Shown piece by piece: positions 35,683 through 44,792 of a stretch of DNA of 64,000 nt. Made by a program: the position numbers and the translations under genes. The notes beneath the pieces were generated by a model that saw only the letters and a list, made by a program, of their open reading frames with translations, was not told where the DNA came from and did not search any database. Source of the DNA: Carnobacterium_B sp045617425 (GTDB lineage Bacteria > Bacillota > Bacilli > Lactobacillales > Carnobacteriaceae); NCBI RefSeq assembly GCF_045617425.1, contig NZ_JAZLIO010000006.1, positions 124,001 through 188,000 of the forward strand, read 5' to 3'. Numbering within the stretch: the first letter of the stretch is position 1; every line of letters begins with the position of its first letter.

Positions 35683-35717
35683 AAAGCCCTGAGAGTAGAT
35701 TCTTAGGGCTTTTTTAA
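35683..35717 (+). terminator. Terminator of FMN riboswitch 3
   Basis: AAAGCCCTGAGA (from 35684) pairs with TCTTAGGGCTTT, followed by Ts, ending just before the ribD SD at 35725. Confidence 0.88.
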
Positions 35718-35736
35718 TTTGAATGGAGTGAGAGGA

Positions 35737-36825
35737 TTGGATGAAGTATACATGAGGATGGCACTGGACTTGGCAAGAAAGGGTAAAGGGTGGACAACTC
35801 CTAATCCTTTAGTTGGAGCGGTCATTGTAAAAGGTGGAAGAATTATTGGGCAAGGCTATCATCAAAAATATGGACAGCCCCATGCGGAAGTAAATGCTAT
35901 TGCATCAGCCAAAGAAGATGTGACTGGGGCAACATTATATGTCACGTTAGAACCTTGTTCTCATTTTGGAAAAACACCTCCTTGTTCAGACTTACTGATA
36001 GACAAGAACATTAAACGAGTAGTCGTGGGAACACTCGATCCAAACCCACTAGTTGCTGGAAAAGGAATCGAAAGGCTTCGTAACAATGGAATTGAAGTAG
36101 TGACTGGTGTACTAGAAGAAGAGAGTCAAAAATTGAATGAGATCTTTATAAAATACATTGTCACGAAAGAGCCATTTGTGGTTATGAAAAATGCGATGTC
36201 TCTAGATGGAAAAATCGCTACAGTGACAGGCGAATCTCAATGGATTTCTGGTGAGTCATCTAGAAAACAAGTCCATTCTCTGCGCCATGAATTAGCTGGA
36301 ATTATGGTCGGTATAGAAACGATTATCAAGGATGACCCACAACTAACTTCTAGAACACTAAACAGCCGTAATCCTATTAGAATTGTTGTCGATAGTCAGC
36401 TAAGAATCCCAATCGCCTCAAAGGTATTAACCCAACAAGATAAAGCGAAGACAATTGTGGCTACCACGAAAAGAGCCAATAATGAAAAATTAGATACGTT
36501 AAAGCAGATGGGTATTGAAGTGATTGTGACTAAAGAAAAATGTGAAAGAGTTGATTTACGAGAATTAATGAAGGTAATAGGAGCTAAAGGAATCGATAGT
36601 ATCTTACTGGAAGGCGGTGCAAATTTGAATTTCTCGGCTTTAGAAGAAGGGATCGTGGACAAAATACAGTCCTATATTGCGCCAAAAATAATTGGAGGAA
36701 AAGAGGCTAAAACCGCTGTAGAAGGGGCAGGTATCCAATTATTAAAAAATGCGTTTCAAATTGATCGAATGACGCCTGTGATGGTTGGAGAAGATCTGTT
36801 TGTGGAAGGCTATATTGTTAAATAA
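35737..36825 (+). CDS. ribD: Bifunctional riboflavin deaminase/reductase RibD
   Basis: About 362 aa from TTG at 35737, which is 8 nt after GGAG (35725-35728) and gives the family start MDEVYMRMALDLARKG. The N-terminal zinc deaminase has HAEVNAIASA and PCSHFGKTPPCSDLLI. The C-terminal reductase begins about residue 150 with MKNAMSLDGKIATVTGES and has LLEGGANLNFSAL. It converts the GTP cyclohydrolase II product to 5-amino-6-ribitylamino-uracil 5'-phosphate. Confidence 0.95.
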   Translation: MDEVYMRMALDLARKGKGWTTPNPLVGAVIVKGGRIIGQGYHQKYGQPHAEVNAIASAKEDVTGATLYVTLEPCSHFGKTPPCSDLLIDKNIKRVVVGTLDPNPLVAGKGIERLRNNGIEVVTGVLEEESQKLNEIFIKYIVTKEPFVVMKNAMSLDGKIATVTGESQWISGESSRKQVHSLRHELAGIMVGIETIIKDDPQLTSRTLNSRNPIRIVVDSQLRIPIASKVLTQQDKAKTIVATTKRANNEKLDTLKQMGIEVIVTKEKCERVDLRELMKVIGAKGIDSILLEGGANLNFSALEEGIVDKIQSYIAPKIIGGKEAKTAVEGAGIQLLKNAFQIDRMTPVMVGEDLFVEGYIVK

Positions 36826-36852
36826 AGAGAAACAATCGATTGGAGGAAAAGC

Positions 36853-37506
36853 ATGTTTACAGGAATTATTGAGGAAATGGGAACGATTCAATCAATCAAA
36901 CGAGGTGAAAAATCTTCAATATTGAAGATAAAGGGAAAAAAAGTATTGCAAGGGACTCGTATCGGGGATAGCATCTCGACAAATGGCATCTGTTTGACAG
37001 TAACAAAAATAGAAAATGATTCTTTTGAAGCGGACGTCATGTCTGAATCTTTGATAAGAACGAACATAGGGGAATTGACGCCTGGAAGTTATGTCAATAT
37101 GGAACGAGCACTAAGTTTGGAAACACGTCTTGGTGGCCATATGGTTAGTGGCCATATCGATGGAACGGGAAAGATAAGAGAAATGAAGCGTGAGGATAAT
37201 GCCGTTTGGATCACGGTTGAAACAAGTCCTAAATTATTGCGTTACATTATTGAGAAAGGTTCTATAGCGATTGATGGCGTTAGTTTGACAGTTGTGACGG
37301 TTGATAATCAATCGTTCAAGGTTTCTGTCATTCCTCATACCGGTGAAGAGACCGTTCTATTGCATAAGCAACCAGGAGATGCTGTAAATCTTGAATGCGA
37401 TATGATCGGAAAATATGTTGAAAAATTATTAGGTTTGGATTCGAAATTGCCAGTTCAAGAGAGTCAAGTAACGACAGAATTTTTGAAAGATAACGGGTTC
37501 TTTTAG
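36853..37506 (+). CDS. ribE: Riboflavin synthase alpha subunit RibE
   Basis: 217 aa made of two lumazine-binding repeats: MFTGIIEEMGTI at the start and GHMVSGHIDGTGKI about residue 97. Both repeats carry the conserved ISTNGICLTV and IAIDGVSLTVV strands. It dismutates two lumazines to riboflavin. SD TTGGAGG precedes the ATG. Confidence 0.95.
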   Translation: MFTGIIEEMGTIQSIKRGEKSSILKIKGKKVLQGTRIGDSISTNGICLTVTKIENDSFEADVMSESLIRTNIGELTPGSYVNMERALSLETRLGGHMVSGHIDGTGKIREMKREDNAVWITVETSPKLLRYIIEKGSIAIDGVSLTVVTVDNQSFKVSVIPHTGEETVLLHKQPGDAVNLECDMIGKYVEKLLGLDSKLPVQESQVTTEFLKDNGFF

Positions 37507-37524
37507 AACAGAATGGAGAGACAT

Positions 37525-38718
37525 ATGTTTAATACAATTGAAGAGTTACTTGCTGATTTAAGAGCTGGGAAAAACATTTTATTGGTAGATGATGAAGACA
37601 GAGAAAATGAAGGAGACATTATTTGTGCGGCTGAATTTGCTACTACAGAAAATGTGAACTTTATGGCTAGTTATGCCAAAGGTCTAATTTGTATGCCTAT
37701 GCCTAAAAGCTATACAAAGAAGTTCGCATTGCCACAAATGAGTCTAAACAGTACAGATAATCATGGGACAGCTTTTACCATTTCAGTGGATCATGTGGAA
37801 ACGACAACGGGTATTTCAGCTGGTGAACGGTCATTGACCGCTATGAAATTGGTGAGCGATGATGCAAAAGCGGAAGACTTTAGAAGACCAGGGCATATGT
37901 TCCCGTTAGAAGCTGTTGACGGGGGTGTGCTGGCTCGAAATGGACATACAGAAGCAACGGTTGACTTGATGCGTTTAGCAGGTCTGCAACCAGTGGGGCT
38001 ATGTTGTGAAATCATGAATGAAGATGGATCGATGGCAAGAAGAGACGATTTATTGGTTTTAGCTGATGATCATGATTTAAAAATCGGTACAATTGCCGAT
38101 TTAATTGAGTATCGAAAAACCCAAGAACAAGTTATTTTCCGCGAATCTAAAGCACTGTTACCTACCAAATATGGAGATTTTGAAATCTATGCCTATGAAC
38201 ATGCGGTAACTGGGGAACACCATGTCGCTTTGGTTATGGGTGAAGTCAGTGATGGGGAACCAGTACTATGTCGTATCCATTCGGAATGTTTGACAGGTGA
38301 TGTATTTGGTTCAAAAAAATGCGATTGCGGTCAACAATTGGATGCAGCAATGAAACATATTGCAGATGAAGGACGCGGGGTTTTAGTTTACATGCGTCAA
38401 GAAGGACGTGGAATTGGATTAGTCAATAAAATAAGAGCTTATGCATTACAAGATCAAGGACACGATACAATTGAAGCTAACTTGATGCTTGGTTTTCCAG
38501 CTGATCTACGAGAATACTATGAATGCAAACAAATTTTTGATGACTTGGGTGTTTCTCATCTACGCCTGATGACTAATAATCCACTGAAGGTGGAGAGCAT
38601 GGATAAATACGGTTTGGATATTGTAGAAAGAATTTCACTTCAAATGGAAGCTTTTGCTGAAGATAAAGGCTATCTAAAGACCAAGCAAGAAAAAATGCAT
38701 CATTATTTGAATTATTGA
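37525..38718 (+). CDS. ribBA: Bifunctional DHBP synthase/GTP cyclohydrolase II RibBA
   Basis: 397 aa from the ATG at 37525 (SD TGGAGAG). The DHBP synthase half (residues 1-200) has LVDDEDRENEGD and the acidic/His motifs, AGLQPVGLCCEIM. The GTP cyclohydrolase II half has zinc ligands in HSECLTGDVFGSKKCDCG and MRQEGRGIGLVNK. It feeds both branches of the riboflavin pathway. Confidence 0.95.
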   Translation: MFNTIEELLADLRAGKNILLVDDEDRENEGDIICAAEFATTENVNFMASYAKGLICMPMPKSYTKKFALPQMSLNSTDNHGTAFTISVDHVETTTGISAGERSLTAMKLVSDDAKAEDFRRPGHMFPLEAVDGGVLARNGHTEATVDLMRLAGLQPVGLCCEIMNEDGSMARRDDLLVLADDHDLKIGTIADLIEYRKTQEQVIFRESKALLPTKYGDFEIYAYEHAVTGEHHVALVMGEVSDGEPVLCRIHSECLTGDVFGSKKCDCGQQLDAAMKHIADEGRGVLVYMRQEGRGIGLVNKIRAYALQDQGHDTIEANLMLGFPADLREYYECKQIFDDLGVSHLRLMTNNPLKVESMDKYGLDIVERISLQMEAFAEDKGYLKTKQEKMHHYLNY

Positions 38719-38766
38719 GAAAAGAACAGCGCATGATAAAAAAATACCATAAATGGAGGAATTAAA

Positions 38767-39228
38767 ATGAACGTATTCGAAGGACAATTAATTGCAACAG
38801 ACTTAAAAGTGGGTATTGTGATTGCACGATTTAATGAGTTTATAGGATCAAAATTATTAAGTGGGGCTGTTGACGGATTAAAAAGACACGGCATGCTAGA
38901 GGAAGAAATCACAGTTGCGTGGGTTCCAGGAGCTTATGAAATTCCATTAGTTGCACAAAAAATGGCAGCTTCAGGAAAGTATGATGCTATTATTACTTTA
39001 GGGGCAGTCATTAAAGGGTCTACATCGCACTACGATTACGTCTGTTCTGAAGTTTCAAAAGGCGTAGCTTCAGCTGCCATGAACACAGGTGTACCCGTAA
39101 TGTTTGGGGTCTTAACGACAGATAATATTGAGCAAGCTATTGAACGTGCCGGTACGAAAGCTGGAAATAAAGGGTATGAATCTGCAGTTTCAGCGATTGA
39201 AATGGCTAATTTATTGAAAGGCATGTAA
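38767..39228 (+). CDS. ribH: 6,7-dimethyl-8-ribityllumazine synthase RibH
   Basis: 153 aa. Family motifs IVIARFNEF, WVPGAYEIPL, ITLGAVIKGSTSHYDYV and FGVLTTDNIEQA are present. It joins the DHBP and pyrimidine branches. Nine bases separate it from the HAD gene, so both are co-transcribed. Confidence 0.95.
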   Translation: MNVFEGQLIATDLKVGIVIARFNEFIGSKLLSGAVDGLKRHGMLEEEITVAWVPGAYEIPLVAQKMAASGKYDAIITLGAVIKGSTSHYDYVCSEVSKGVASAAMNTGVPVMFGVLTTDNIEQAIERAGTKAGNKGYESAVSAIEMANLLKGM

Positions 39229-39237
39229 GGTAGGATC

Positions 39238-39903
39238 ATGGATGAAACAAGACTAAAGAACATTCAAACCATTATTTTTGATTACGATGGGACACTACAT
39301 GACAGTACGGAAAACTATATTGCTGCTTTCAAAATGGCGTATAACTATTTGATCGAGAATAAAAAAGCTGTCCCAAAAGATTGGAAAGATGAAGAAATCA
39401 CTAAATGGTTAGGGTATAGCAGTAAAGACATGTGGGAAAATTTCATGCCTAATTTAGATGCTGAATACCAAGCTACTGCTTCAAAAATCATAGGAGAAAC
39501 ATTGCTGGAAAAAGTTCTCGCAAAAGAAGCATCTCTTTATACGGGAGCTTTGGAAACGTTAGCTTACTTAAAAGATAAAGGATACCAACTTACCTTTTTA
39601 AGTAATTGTAGTGAAAAATATATGAATGCACATCGGCAAGCTTTCCAGTTAAATCAGTACTTTGAAGAGATGTATTGCACAGAAACATTTGAGTATATTG
39701 CCAAATACAAGATCTTTGAATTAATTGAAAAACAGTATAAAGAAGATTTTCTTATTGTAGGCGATCGCATACAGGATTTTGAAATTGGTCACTACCATAA
39801 TCTAGTTAGCATAGGGTGTAATTATGGATTTGGGTCAGAAGAAGAACTGCAACAATCAGATCTAAGGATAAATGATATCCAAGAATTGCAAGACATTCTT
39901 TAG
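39238..39903 (+). CDS. HAD-family phosphatase co-transcribed with riboflavin genes
   Basis: 221 aa. HAD motif I is FDYDGTLHDS (two Asp), motif II LSNCS, motif III/IV the Lys about residue 150 and VGDRIQDFEIG. The helical C1 cap between motifs I and II is typical of Gph/PGM-like phosphatases. In the rib operon it is a candidate for the otherwise missing phosphatase that removes the phosphate from 5-amino-6-ribitylamino-uracil 5'-phosphate. The known B. subtilis enzymes for this step (YcsE group) are C2-cap HADs, so this would be a different subgroup. Confidence 0.8.
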   Translation: MDETRLKNIQTIIFDYDGTLHDSTENYIAAFKMAYNYLIENKKAVPKDWKDEEITKWLGYSSKDMWENFMPNLDAEYQATASKIIGETLLEKVLAKEASLYTGALETLAYLKDKGYQLTFLSNCSEKYMNAHRQAFQLNQYFEEMYCTETFEYIAKYKIFELIEKQYKEDFLIVGDRIQDFEIGHYHNLVSIGCNYGFGSEEELQQSDLRINDIQELQDIL

Positions 39904-39944
39904 ATAGGAAAACTTGAATAAGATAGTTGCTTTTTACGCAAGTG

Positions 39945-39999
39945 AGAAAAAAGATAGCCTCCAGTTTGTTCTAAACAAACTGAAGGCTATCTTTTTTAT
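39945..39999. terminator. Bidirectional terminator after the riboflavin operon
   Basis: AAAAAAGATAGCCT plus CAGTTTGTT pairs with AACAAACTG plus AGGCTATCTTTTTT, with one central mismatch. It can serve the rib operon and the converging gene at 40013. Confidence 0.9.
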
Positions 40000-40012
40000 A
40001 AGGTGAATTTTA

Positions 40013-41455
40013 CTAAACCTCTCCAACAAACGCCCAAGTCTTGCCGTTGTTTTTGGATTGATACAAGGCTTTGCTGCCGCCGTTATAATCGCCGTCTTGT
40101 CCTTGACCCACTTGGATAAACAGACTGTCACTTTCTTTATAGGGCATTTCCGGAAAATCGAAAGGAGCGTACTTCTCAGAATCGGTTAAAGGAACTTCGA
40201 TTATGGGCAACTCTACTGGTTCAAAAGTGATACCGCCATCGGTCGTCAAATAAAGATCCGCATAACTGCCTCCACTGCGGGATAAACCAATGAAACCAAG
40301 ATTTTTATCCATAAAAGTTATTCCCGATGAAACCCCTAGTTGACCTACAAATGGATCAGCATTGAAGACGTCCCAAGTATTTCCACCATCTGTGGTTTTG
40401 TTCAAGGTATAGAAACGTGAGCCTAACGCAGCATCTACTACAAATAGTTGATAACCAAGTTGTTCAGTTAAAAAATAAGTTTCGCTATCATTCATATTTT
40501 GATCTGTTGGAACGTCTCCAATTTCTGCAGGAGATACGGTTGGTGAATAGTCAACAAAACGTACCGGTGCAATCATGTTGTTATTTGGAGTATAAACAGA
40601 AATCGTGTAGCCAACAATTTCATTGAAGGCTGTTTCAATTGGAAAAGTATCGCCTTTTTCATCAAAATAAAAGACGCCTTCAGTATTGTATCCCCAACTA
40701 CGAGAACCCGCATAATAGATACCAAGGGTTTCTTCATCCCAATTTTTCACAGTGTCTTTTATCGGAAGATTTTTTACTGCATCTAGCAATGGTTGAAGTC
40801 TCATCGTTTTCTCAAAAGTTGGATTGACATTTCCGTTCAAGGTCAAATTGAGGTCATCACTTTTTGAACTGTCATAATCAATCAAAAAGCTTTCCGTCTC
40901 GCCATCTTCATTTAAGCCATACAAAAAGCTGTATAAAGTAGTAATGTCACCTTGTTTATTAAAAGTCAATTCGACCTGATTACTAACATACAATTCTCCT
41001 GGCAAATCATAGTTTGTTTCAAGATCTTCAATCAATCCATTTAAACCATCTTCGTAAACATTATTATGAGCAAATGTAACATCACTAGACTGCAAGTAAT
41101 CTTGAATCACAAAGGCTAATCGTCCTTGGGAATTGGTCCCACTTTGATAAAGGCTTATTCCAGCTGCAACTGTGATCAAAAGAAACGAATTCACACTGAA
41201 CAGAAAAAGAAACTTGCTGCGTTTTATGGAACGGGAAGAAGTGGATTGCTTTTTATTGGTTTTCCATATGTACCAATAAAAGCCCCAGCCAACCCAAACA
41301 AATAGACTAAGAAAAATAATGAGGATAATGGGAGCTTTTTGAGCAACTCCGCCGTCTTGAGCAAGTGAACATAAGTAATAACATCCTATAGCGTATATCG
41401 CTACTGTTACAGGATTAAAAATAAACGCTTTTAATTTATAATTCTTGTTCTTCAA
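40013..41455 (-). CDS. Membrane-anchored protein with Asp-box (BNR-type) repeats
   Basis: About 480 aa. The frame opens at 41515 but no SD is seen there; TTG at 41455 follows TGGAGATGG. The N-terminus has about three hydrophobic helices (AFIFNPVTVAIYAIGCYYL, APIILIIFLSLFVWVGWGFY, FLFLFSVNSFLLITVAAGIS). A long extracellular part follows, ending in three Asp-box-like motifs: TTDGGNTWDVF, TTDGGITFEPV and SKNNGKTWAFV. Such motifs mark beta-propeller blades of sialidase-like and photosystem-stability-type proteins. Catalytic sialidase residues are not evident. Function unknown. Confidence 0.75.
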   Translation of the reverse strand: MKNKNYKLKAFIFNPVTVAIYAIGCYYLCSLAQDGGVAQKAPIILIIFLSLFVWVGWGFYWYIWKTNKKQSTSSRSIKRSKFLFLFSVNSFLLITVAAGISLYQSGTNSQGRLAFVIQDYLQSSDVTFAHNNVYEDGLNGLIEDLETNYDLPGELYVSNQVELTFNKQGDITTLYSFLYGLNEDGETESFLIDYDSSKSDDLNLTLNGNVNPTFEKTMRLQPLLDAVKNLPIKDTVKNWDEETLGIYYAGSRSWGYNTEGVFYFDEKGDTFPIETAFNEIVGYTISVYTPNNNMIAPVRFVDYSPTVSPAEIGDVPTDQNMNDSETYFLTEQLGYQLFVVDAALGSRFYTLNKTTDGGNTWDVFNADPFVGQLGVSSGITFMDKNLGFIGLSRSGGSYADLYLTTDGGITFEPVELPIIEVPLTDSEKYAPFDFPEMPYKESDSLFIQVGQGQDGDYNGGSKALYQSKNNGKTWAFVGEV

Positions 41456-41865
41456 GTAAATTCCATCTCCAGTTGTGTAGTTTAATTTCTGCGGTAATGA
41501 GCTATAAGTGACCAAATAAGTGCAGTAAACGATTAAAAGAACAATACCAATAGATTATTCGTCTATAGAACAGTATACAATAAAATAAAATAGGACTACA
41601 GCCAGTTAGTAAAGATAAAGTAAAAATTATACTTGGCAAAATAAGGAGTTTATAGAAATCACTTGAATTATGATAAAGTGCACACTATTATGATGTATAA
41701 AGAACAATCCTATATTTGCAGATACTAGCGTAACCAAATTTACAAACATACATAATGAATTACAAGATTTTTCCTTTAAAAAATGTCGTAATTTTTTCAA
41801 CTATCATTAAAAATAAAAAGCTATTCGTTCCCATGATTTTATGGAGTTGAGTCAGGAGTTGAATT
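41456..41865. other. Divergent intergenic region before ktrA
   Basis: AT-rich, holds the ktrAB promoter (41663-41691) and a leader of about 165 nt. I looked for a c-di-AMP (ydaO) riboswitch, which controls ktrAB in Bacillus, and did not see its conserved blocks. Confidence 0.4.
41663..41691 (+). promoter_or_regulatory. Promoter of ktrAB
   Basis: TTGAAT (41663-41668) and TATTAT (41686-41691) with a 17-bp spacer. Confidence 0.7.
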
Positions 41866-42522
41866 ATGAAAAAAGAATTTGTAGTCATTGGATTAGCAAG
41901 ATTTGGAGGAAGTGTCTGTAAAGAGTTGCATCGTTTGGGTCATCAAGTTTTAGCGATAGATATAAAGGAAGAAAAAGTAAATGCAGTTTTAAACTATAGT
42001 GAAAAAGCTGTTATAGCGGATGCTTCCCGTGAAGAAGTTCTGAAGTCACTTGGAGTTGGAAACTTTGATTATGCTGTAGTCGCCATAGGAGACAACATGC
42101 AAGCTAGTATTATGTGTACCCTATTATTAAAAGAAATGGGAGTGAAAAATGTATGGGTAAAGGCTCAAGATGCTAATCATAAGAAAGTACTTGCGAAGAT
42201 TGGTGCAGATAGAGTCATACAACCAGAATACGATATGGGAATTAGAGTTGCTAATCAAATGCAATCCGGAAAGCTTCAAGAGTATATAGAACTTTCTGAA
42301 GAGTATAGTATATCAGAATTAGACATTTCCAAAAGATTAGCGAATAAAACACTTAATGATTTAGATATCAGAGTGAAATATGGCTGTACTATTTTAGCCA
42401 TAAAAAATGGAGAGAAGGTAAATATATCACCTTCAGCAGAAGATAAATTACACGAAGGCGATATGATTGTCGTTATGGGAAAAAACGATGATATAAAACG
42501 TTTCGAAGAGAAAGGATTGTAG
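41866..42522 (+). CDS. ktrA: Potassium channel gating subunit KtrA (RCK)
   Basis: 218 aa. N-terminal RCK Rossmann fold (VIGLARFGGSVCKELHRLG, AIDIKEEKV) for nucleotide binding, and a C-terminal RCK_C domain after residue about 135 that in homologues binds c-di-AMP. It forms the octameric ring under KtrB and regulates K+ uptake. Four bases precede the ktrB start. Confidence 0.93.
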   Translation: MKKEFVVIGLARFGGSVCKELHRLGHQVLAIDIKEEKVNAVLNYSEKAVIADASREEVLKSLGVGNFDYAVVAIGDNMQASIMCTLLLKEMGVKNVWVKAQDANHKKVLAKIGADRVIQPEYDMGIRVANQMQSGKLQEYIELSEEYSISELDISKRLANKTLNDLDIRVKYGCTILAIKNGEKVNISPSAEDKLHEGDMIVVMGKNDDIKRFEEKGL

Positions 42523-42526
42523 ATTG

Positions 42527-43876
42527 ATGAACAAGGTTATTTTGAAAAGGTATTTAAAACAATCTACTAGTCGTTTAAATCCTTTGATAACAGTCGTTAC
42601 AAGTTTTTTTATTCTTATTTTAGTTGGTACTGTATTATTAAAATTACCTATTGCGACTACGCAAACAATTTCATGGATAGATACGTTATTTACTGCTACT
42701 TCTGCAGTAACAGTTACAGGATTAATCGTAGTTGATACTGGTACAGCTTTTACGCTATTTGGACAAACGGTTATTATGTTCCTTATGCAACTTGGTGGAT
42801 TAGGTCTGATGACATCTGCAGTTTTCATTTTTTTCATTTTCAGACGAAAAATTGGCATGCAACAAAGAAATCTTCTTAAAGCATCATTAAACCAAGATTC
42901 TTCAGGAGGAATTATTCGATTGGTTCGGTATTTATTAGTTTTTTCTTTCAGTATTGAACTAGTTGGATTTATTCTCTTGTCCATCAAATGGATTCCAGAG
43001 TTTGGATTTTCTAAGGGTGCCTTTTATAGTCTATTCCATACTGTTGCAGCCTTTAACAATGCTGGGTTTTCTCTATGGACAGATAATTTATCCAACTATG
43101 TAGGAGACCCTGTAGTTAATTTAACCATTACAAGCATGTTCATTTTAGGAGGAATAGGATTTACAGTTCTTTTAGATGTGTGGAATAAGAAAAAATTTAA
43201 GACATTAACTCTTCACTCAAAAGTTATGATCGTAGGTACATTAGTTATAAATGTGATTGCAATCCTTTCAATTTTTATTTTAGAATATTCCAATCCTCAA
43301 ACTTTAGGTAATTTATCATTTGGAGATAAAGTATGGGGTGCTTATTTTCAAGGTTTGACTCCTAGAACAGCTGGTTTTAATTCTATTGATATAACTGCAC
43401 TGACAGTACCCGCCATGCTGCTAACTTTGCTACTGATGTTTATTGGGGCAGGAAGTGCTTCAACTAGTAGTGGAATCAAGCTAAGCACTTTTATTATTTT
43501 ACTTTTAACAACAATTACAATTTTAAAAGGTGGAGAAGAAGTGTCTTTGTTTGGGCGAAGGATAAAAAGTAATGCTGTTTTGAGAGCTTTTACTCTAACC
43601 ATGATAAGTTTTTTATTGGTTTTTGTAGCGATTTTTATTTTAACGATAACTGAAAATGGATCATTTATTGCTATTGTTTTTGAAGTTGTTTCAGCATTTG
43701 GAACAGTAGGGCTTTCAGCTGGATTAACATCGGAACTATCAACAATAGGTAAATTTATTATCATGATTGTCATGTTCGTTGGACGTCTCGGTCCTGTTAC
43801 GATTGCTTCTATATTGATAGCTAGAAAAGAAAATTCTTTATTGCGTTACCCTCAAGAAGATGTCTTTATAGGGTAG
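42527..43876 (+). CDS. ktrB: Potassium transporter membrane subunit KtrB
   Basis: 449 aa from ATG 42527 (the frame starts at TTG 42524; SD GAAAGGA). SKT-superfamily channel with four MPM repeats. Pore segments are visible as ATSAVTVTGLIVVD, TVAAFNNAGFSLW, TPRTAGFNSIDI and SAFGTVGLSAGLT. It forms the K+ pore with KtrA. Confidence 0.93.
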   Translation: MNKVILKRYLKQSTSRLNPLITVVTSFFILILVGTVLLKLPIATTQTISWIDTLFTATSAVTVTGLIVVDTGTAFTLFGQTVIMFLMQLGGLGLMTSAVFIFFIFRRKIGMQQRNLLKASLNQDSSGGIIRLVRYLLVFSFSIELVGFILLSIKWIPEFGFSKGAFYSLFHTVAAFNNAGFSLWTDNLSNYVGDPVVNLTITSMFILGGIGFTVLLDVWNKKKFKTLTLHSKVMIVGTLVINVIAILSIFILEYSNPQTLGNLSFGDKVWGAYFQGLTPRTAGFNSIDITALTVPAMLLTLLLMFIGAGSASTSSGIKLSTFIILLLTTITILKGGEEVSLFGRRIKSNAVLRAFTLTMISFLLVFVAIFILTITENGSFIAIVFEVVSAFGTVGLSAGLTSELSTIGKFIIMIVMFVGRLGPVTIASILIARKENSLLRYPQEDVFIG

Positions 43877-44046
43877 CATTAAGTTCCTATCAGCGTTTAT
43901 TCTAAAAGATATATTGATTTTGAAACAGTTTTGAATGTTAAAAAAGCTTTCTGAAGTTGCAGCAATTAAACAAAATAACTCTCAATCAATTTTTAAAATA
44001 AATTATTGTAAATGAAAAATAGTGAAATACGAATAGGAGTGTTGAA

Positions 44047-44754
44047 ATGCAAGTAGAATTTTTTCATGATGTCATCTGCAGTTTTTGTTTTCCAATGTCT
44101 TATCGTATGAGAAAAGTAGCTAAAAAGTATCCAAAATTAGAAATTATTCATCGTTCATTTGCTTTAGGGTGGGAGAAAGAACAGTTTATCCAACAATTTG
44201 GTTCTCATGAAGCAGTAAAACCTGAAGTGATCCATCATTGGGAATCGGCTAATCAGAATGATGAAGAGCATCGCTTCAACATTGATGGGATGAAAGAACA
44301 CGATTTCTTATTTCCAACATCTAAGAATGGTTTAAAAGCCGCAAAAGCTGCGGGGATGATCGCGAATCAAGAAGCCTATTGGGCTGTTTTTGATGATTTG
44401 CAACAAGCTTTATTTGTAAAAAACAGAGATATTTCAGATACGAAGGTTATCGAAAGTGTTGTGAAACAAACTTCTATTGATTTTGATGCTTGGAAAACTC
44501 AATTTGAGAATCCAGAAACGGAGCAAGCTGTAATGGAAGATTTACAACGAGTGCAAGACTATGGTATCCAAGGAGCTCCTGCTATAGTGGTGAACCAAAA
44601 ATATTTAATCAGCGGAGCACAACCGCAAGAAGTGATCGAACAGACTATTGAACAAATTGCTAAAGAAGAAGGATTTCAACTAAAAGGTTTAACCTTAATG
44701 GGAACAGATGCTGCAGCTTGTAACATGATAGATGGCAAATGGGTCTGTGACTAA
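44047..44754 (+). CDS. DsbA-family (FrnE-like) thiol oxidoreductase
   Basis: 235 aa without a signal peptide, so cytosolic. Active-site CSFC in FFHDVICSFCFPMSYRMRK. The cis-Pro motif is in GIQGAPAIVVNQKYLISGAQ. The helical insertion and C-terminus are typical of FrnE/2-hydroxychromene-isomerase-like DsbA proteins. The partner substrate is unknown. Confidence 0.87.
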   Translation: MQVEFFHDVICSFCFPMSYRMRKVAKKYPKLEIIHRSFALGWEKEQFIQQFGSHEAVKPEVIHHWESANQNDEEHRFNIDGMKEHDFLFPTSKNGLKAAKAAGMIANQEAYWAVFDDLQQALFVKNRDISDTKVIESVVKQTSIDFDAWKTQFENPETEQAVMEDLQRVQDYGIQGAPAIVVNQKYLISGAQPQEVIEQTIEQIAKEEGFQLKGLTLMGTDAAACNMIDGKWVCD

Positions 44755-44792
44755 CAAATTTTTTAACATTAAAAAGTTTTGTAAACTATAGA

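Noticed and set aside
41516..41865. c-di-AMP (ydaO) riboswitch before ktrAB
   Set aside because: Expected from Bacillus, but the conserved aptamer blocks were not found by eye; only a promoter and an unstructured leader are apparent.
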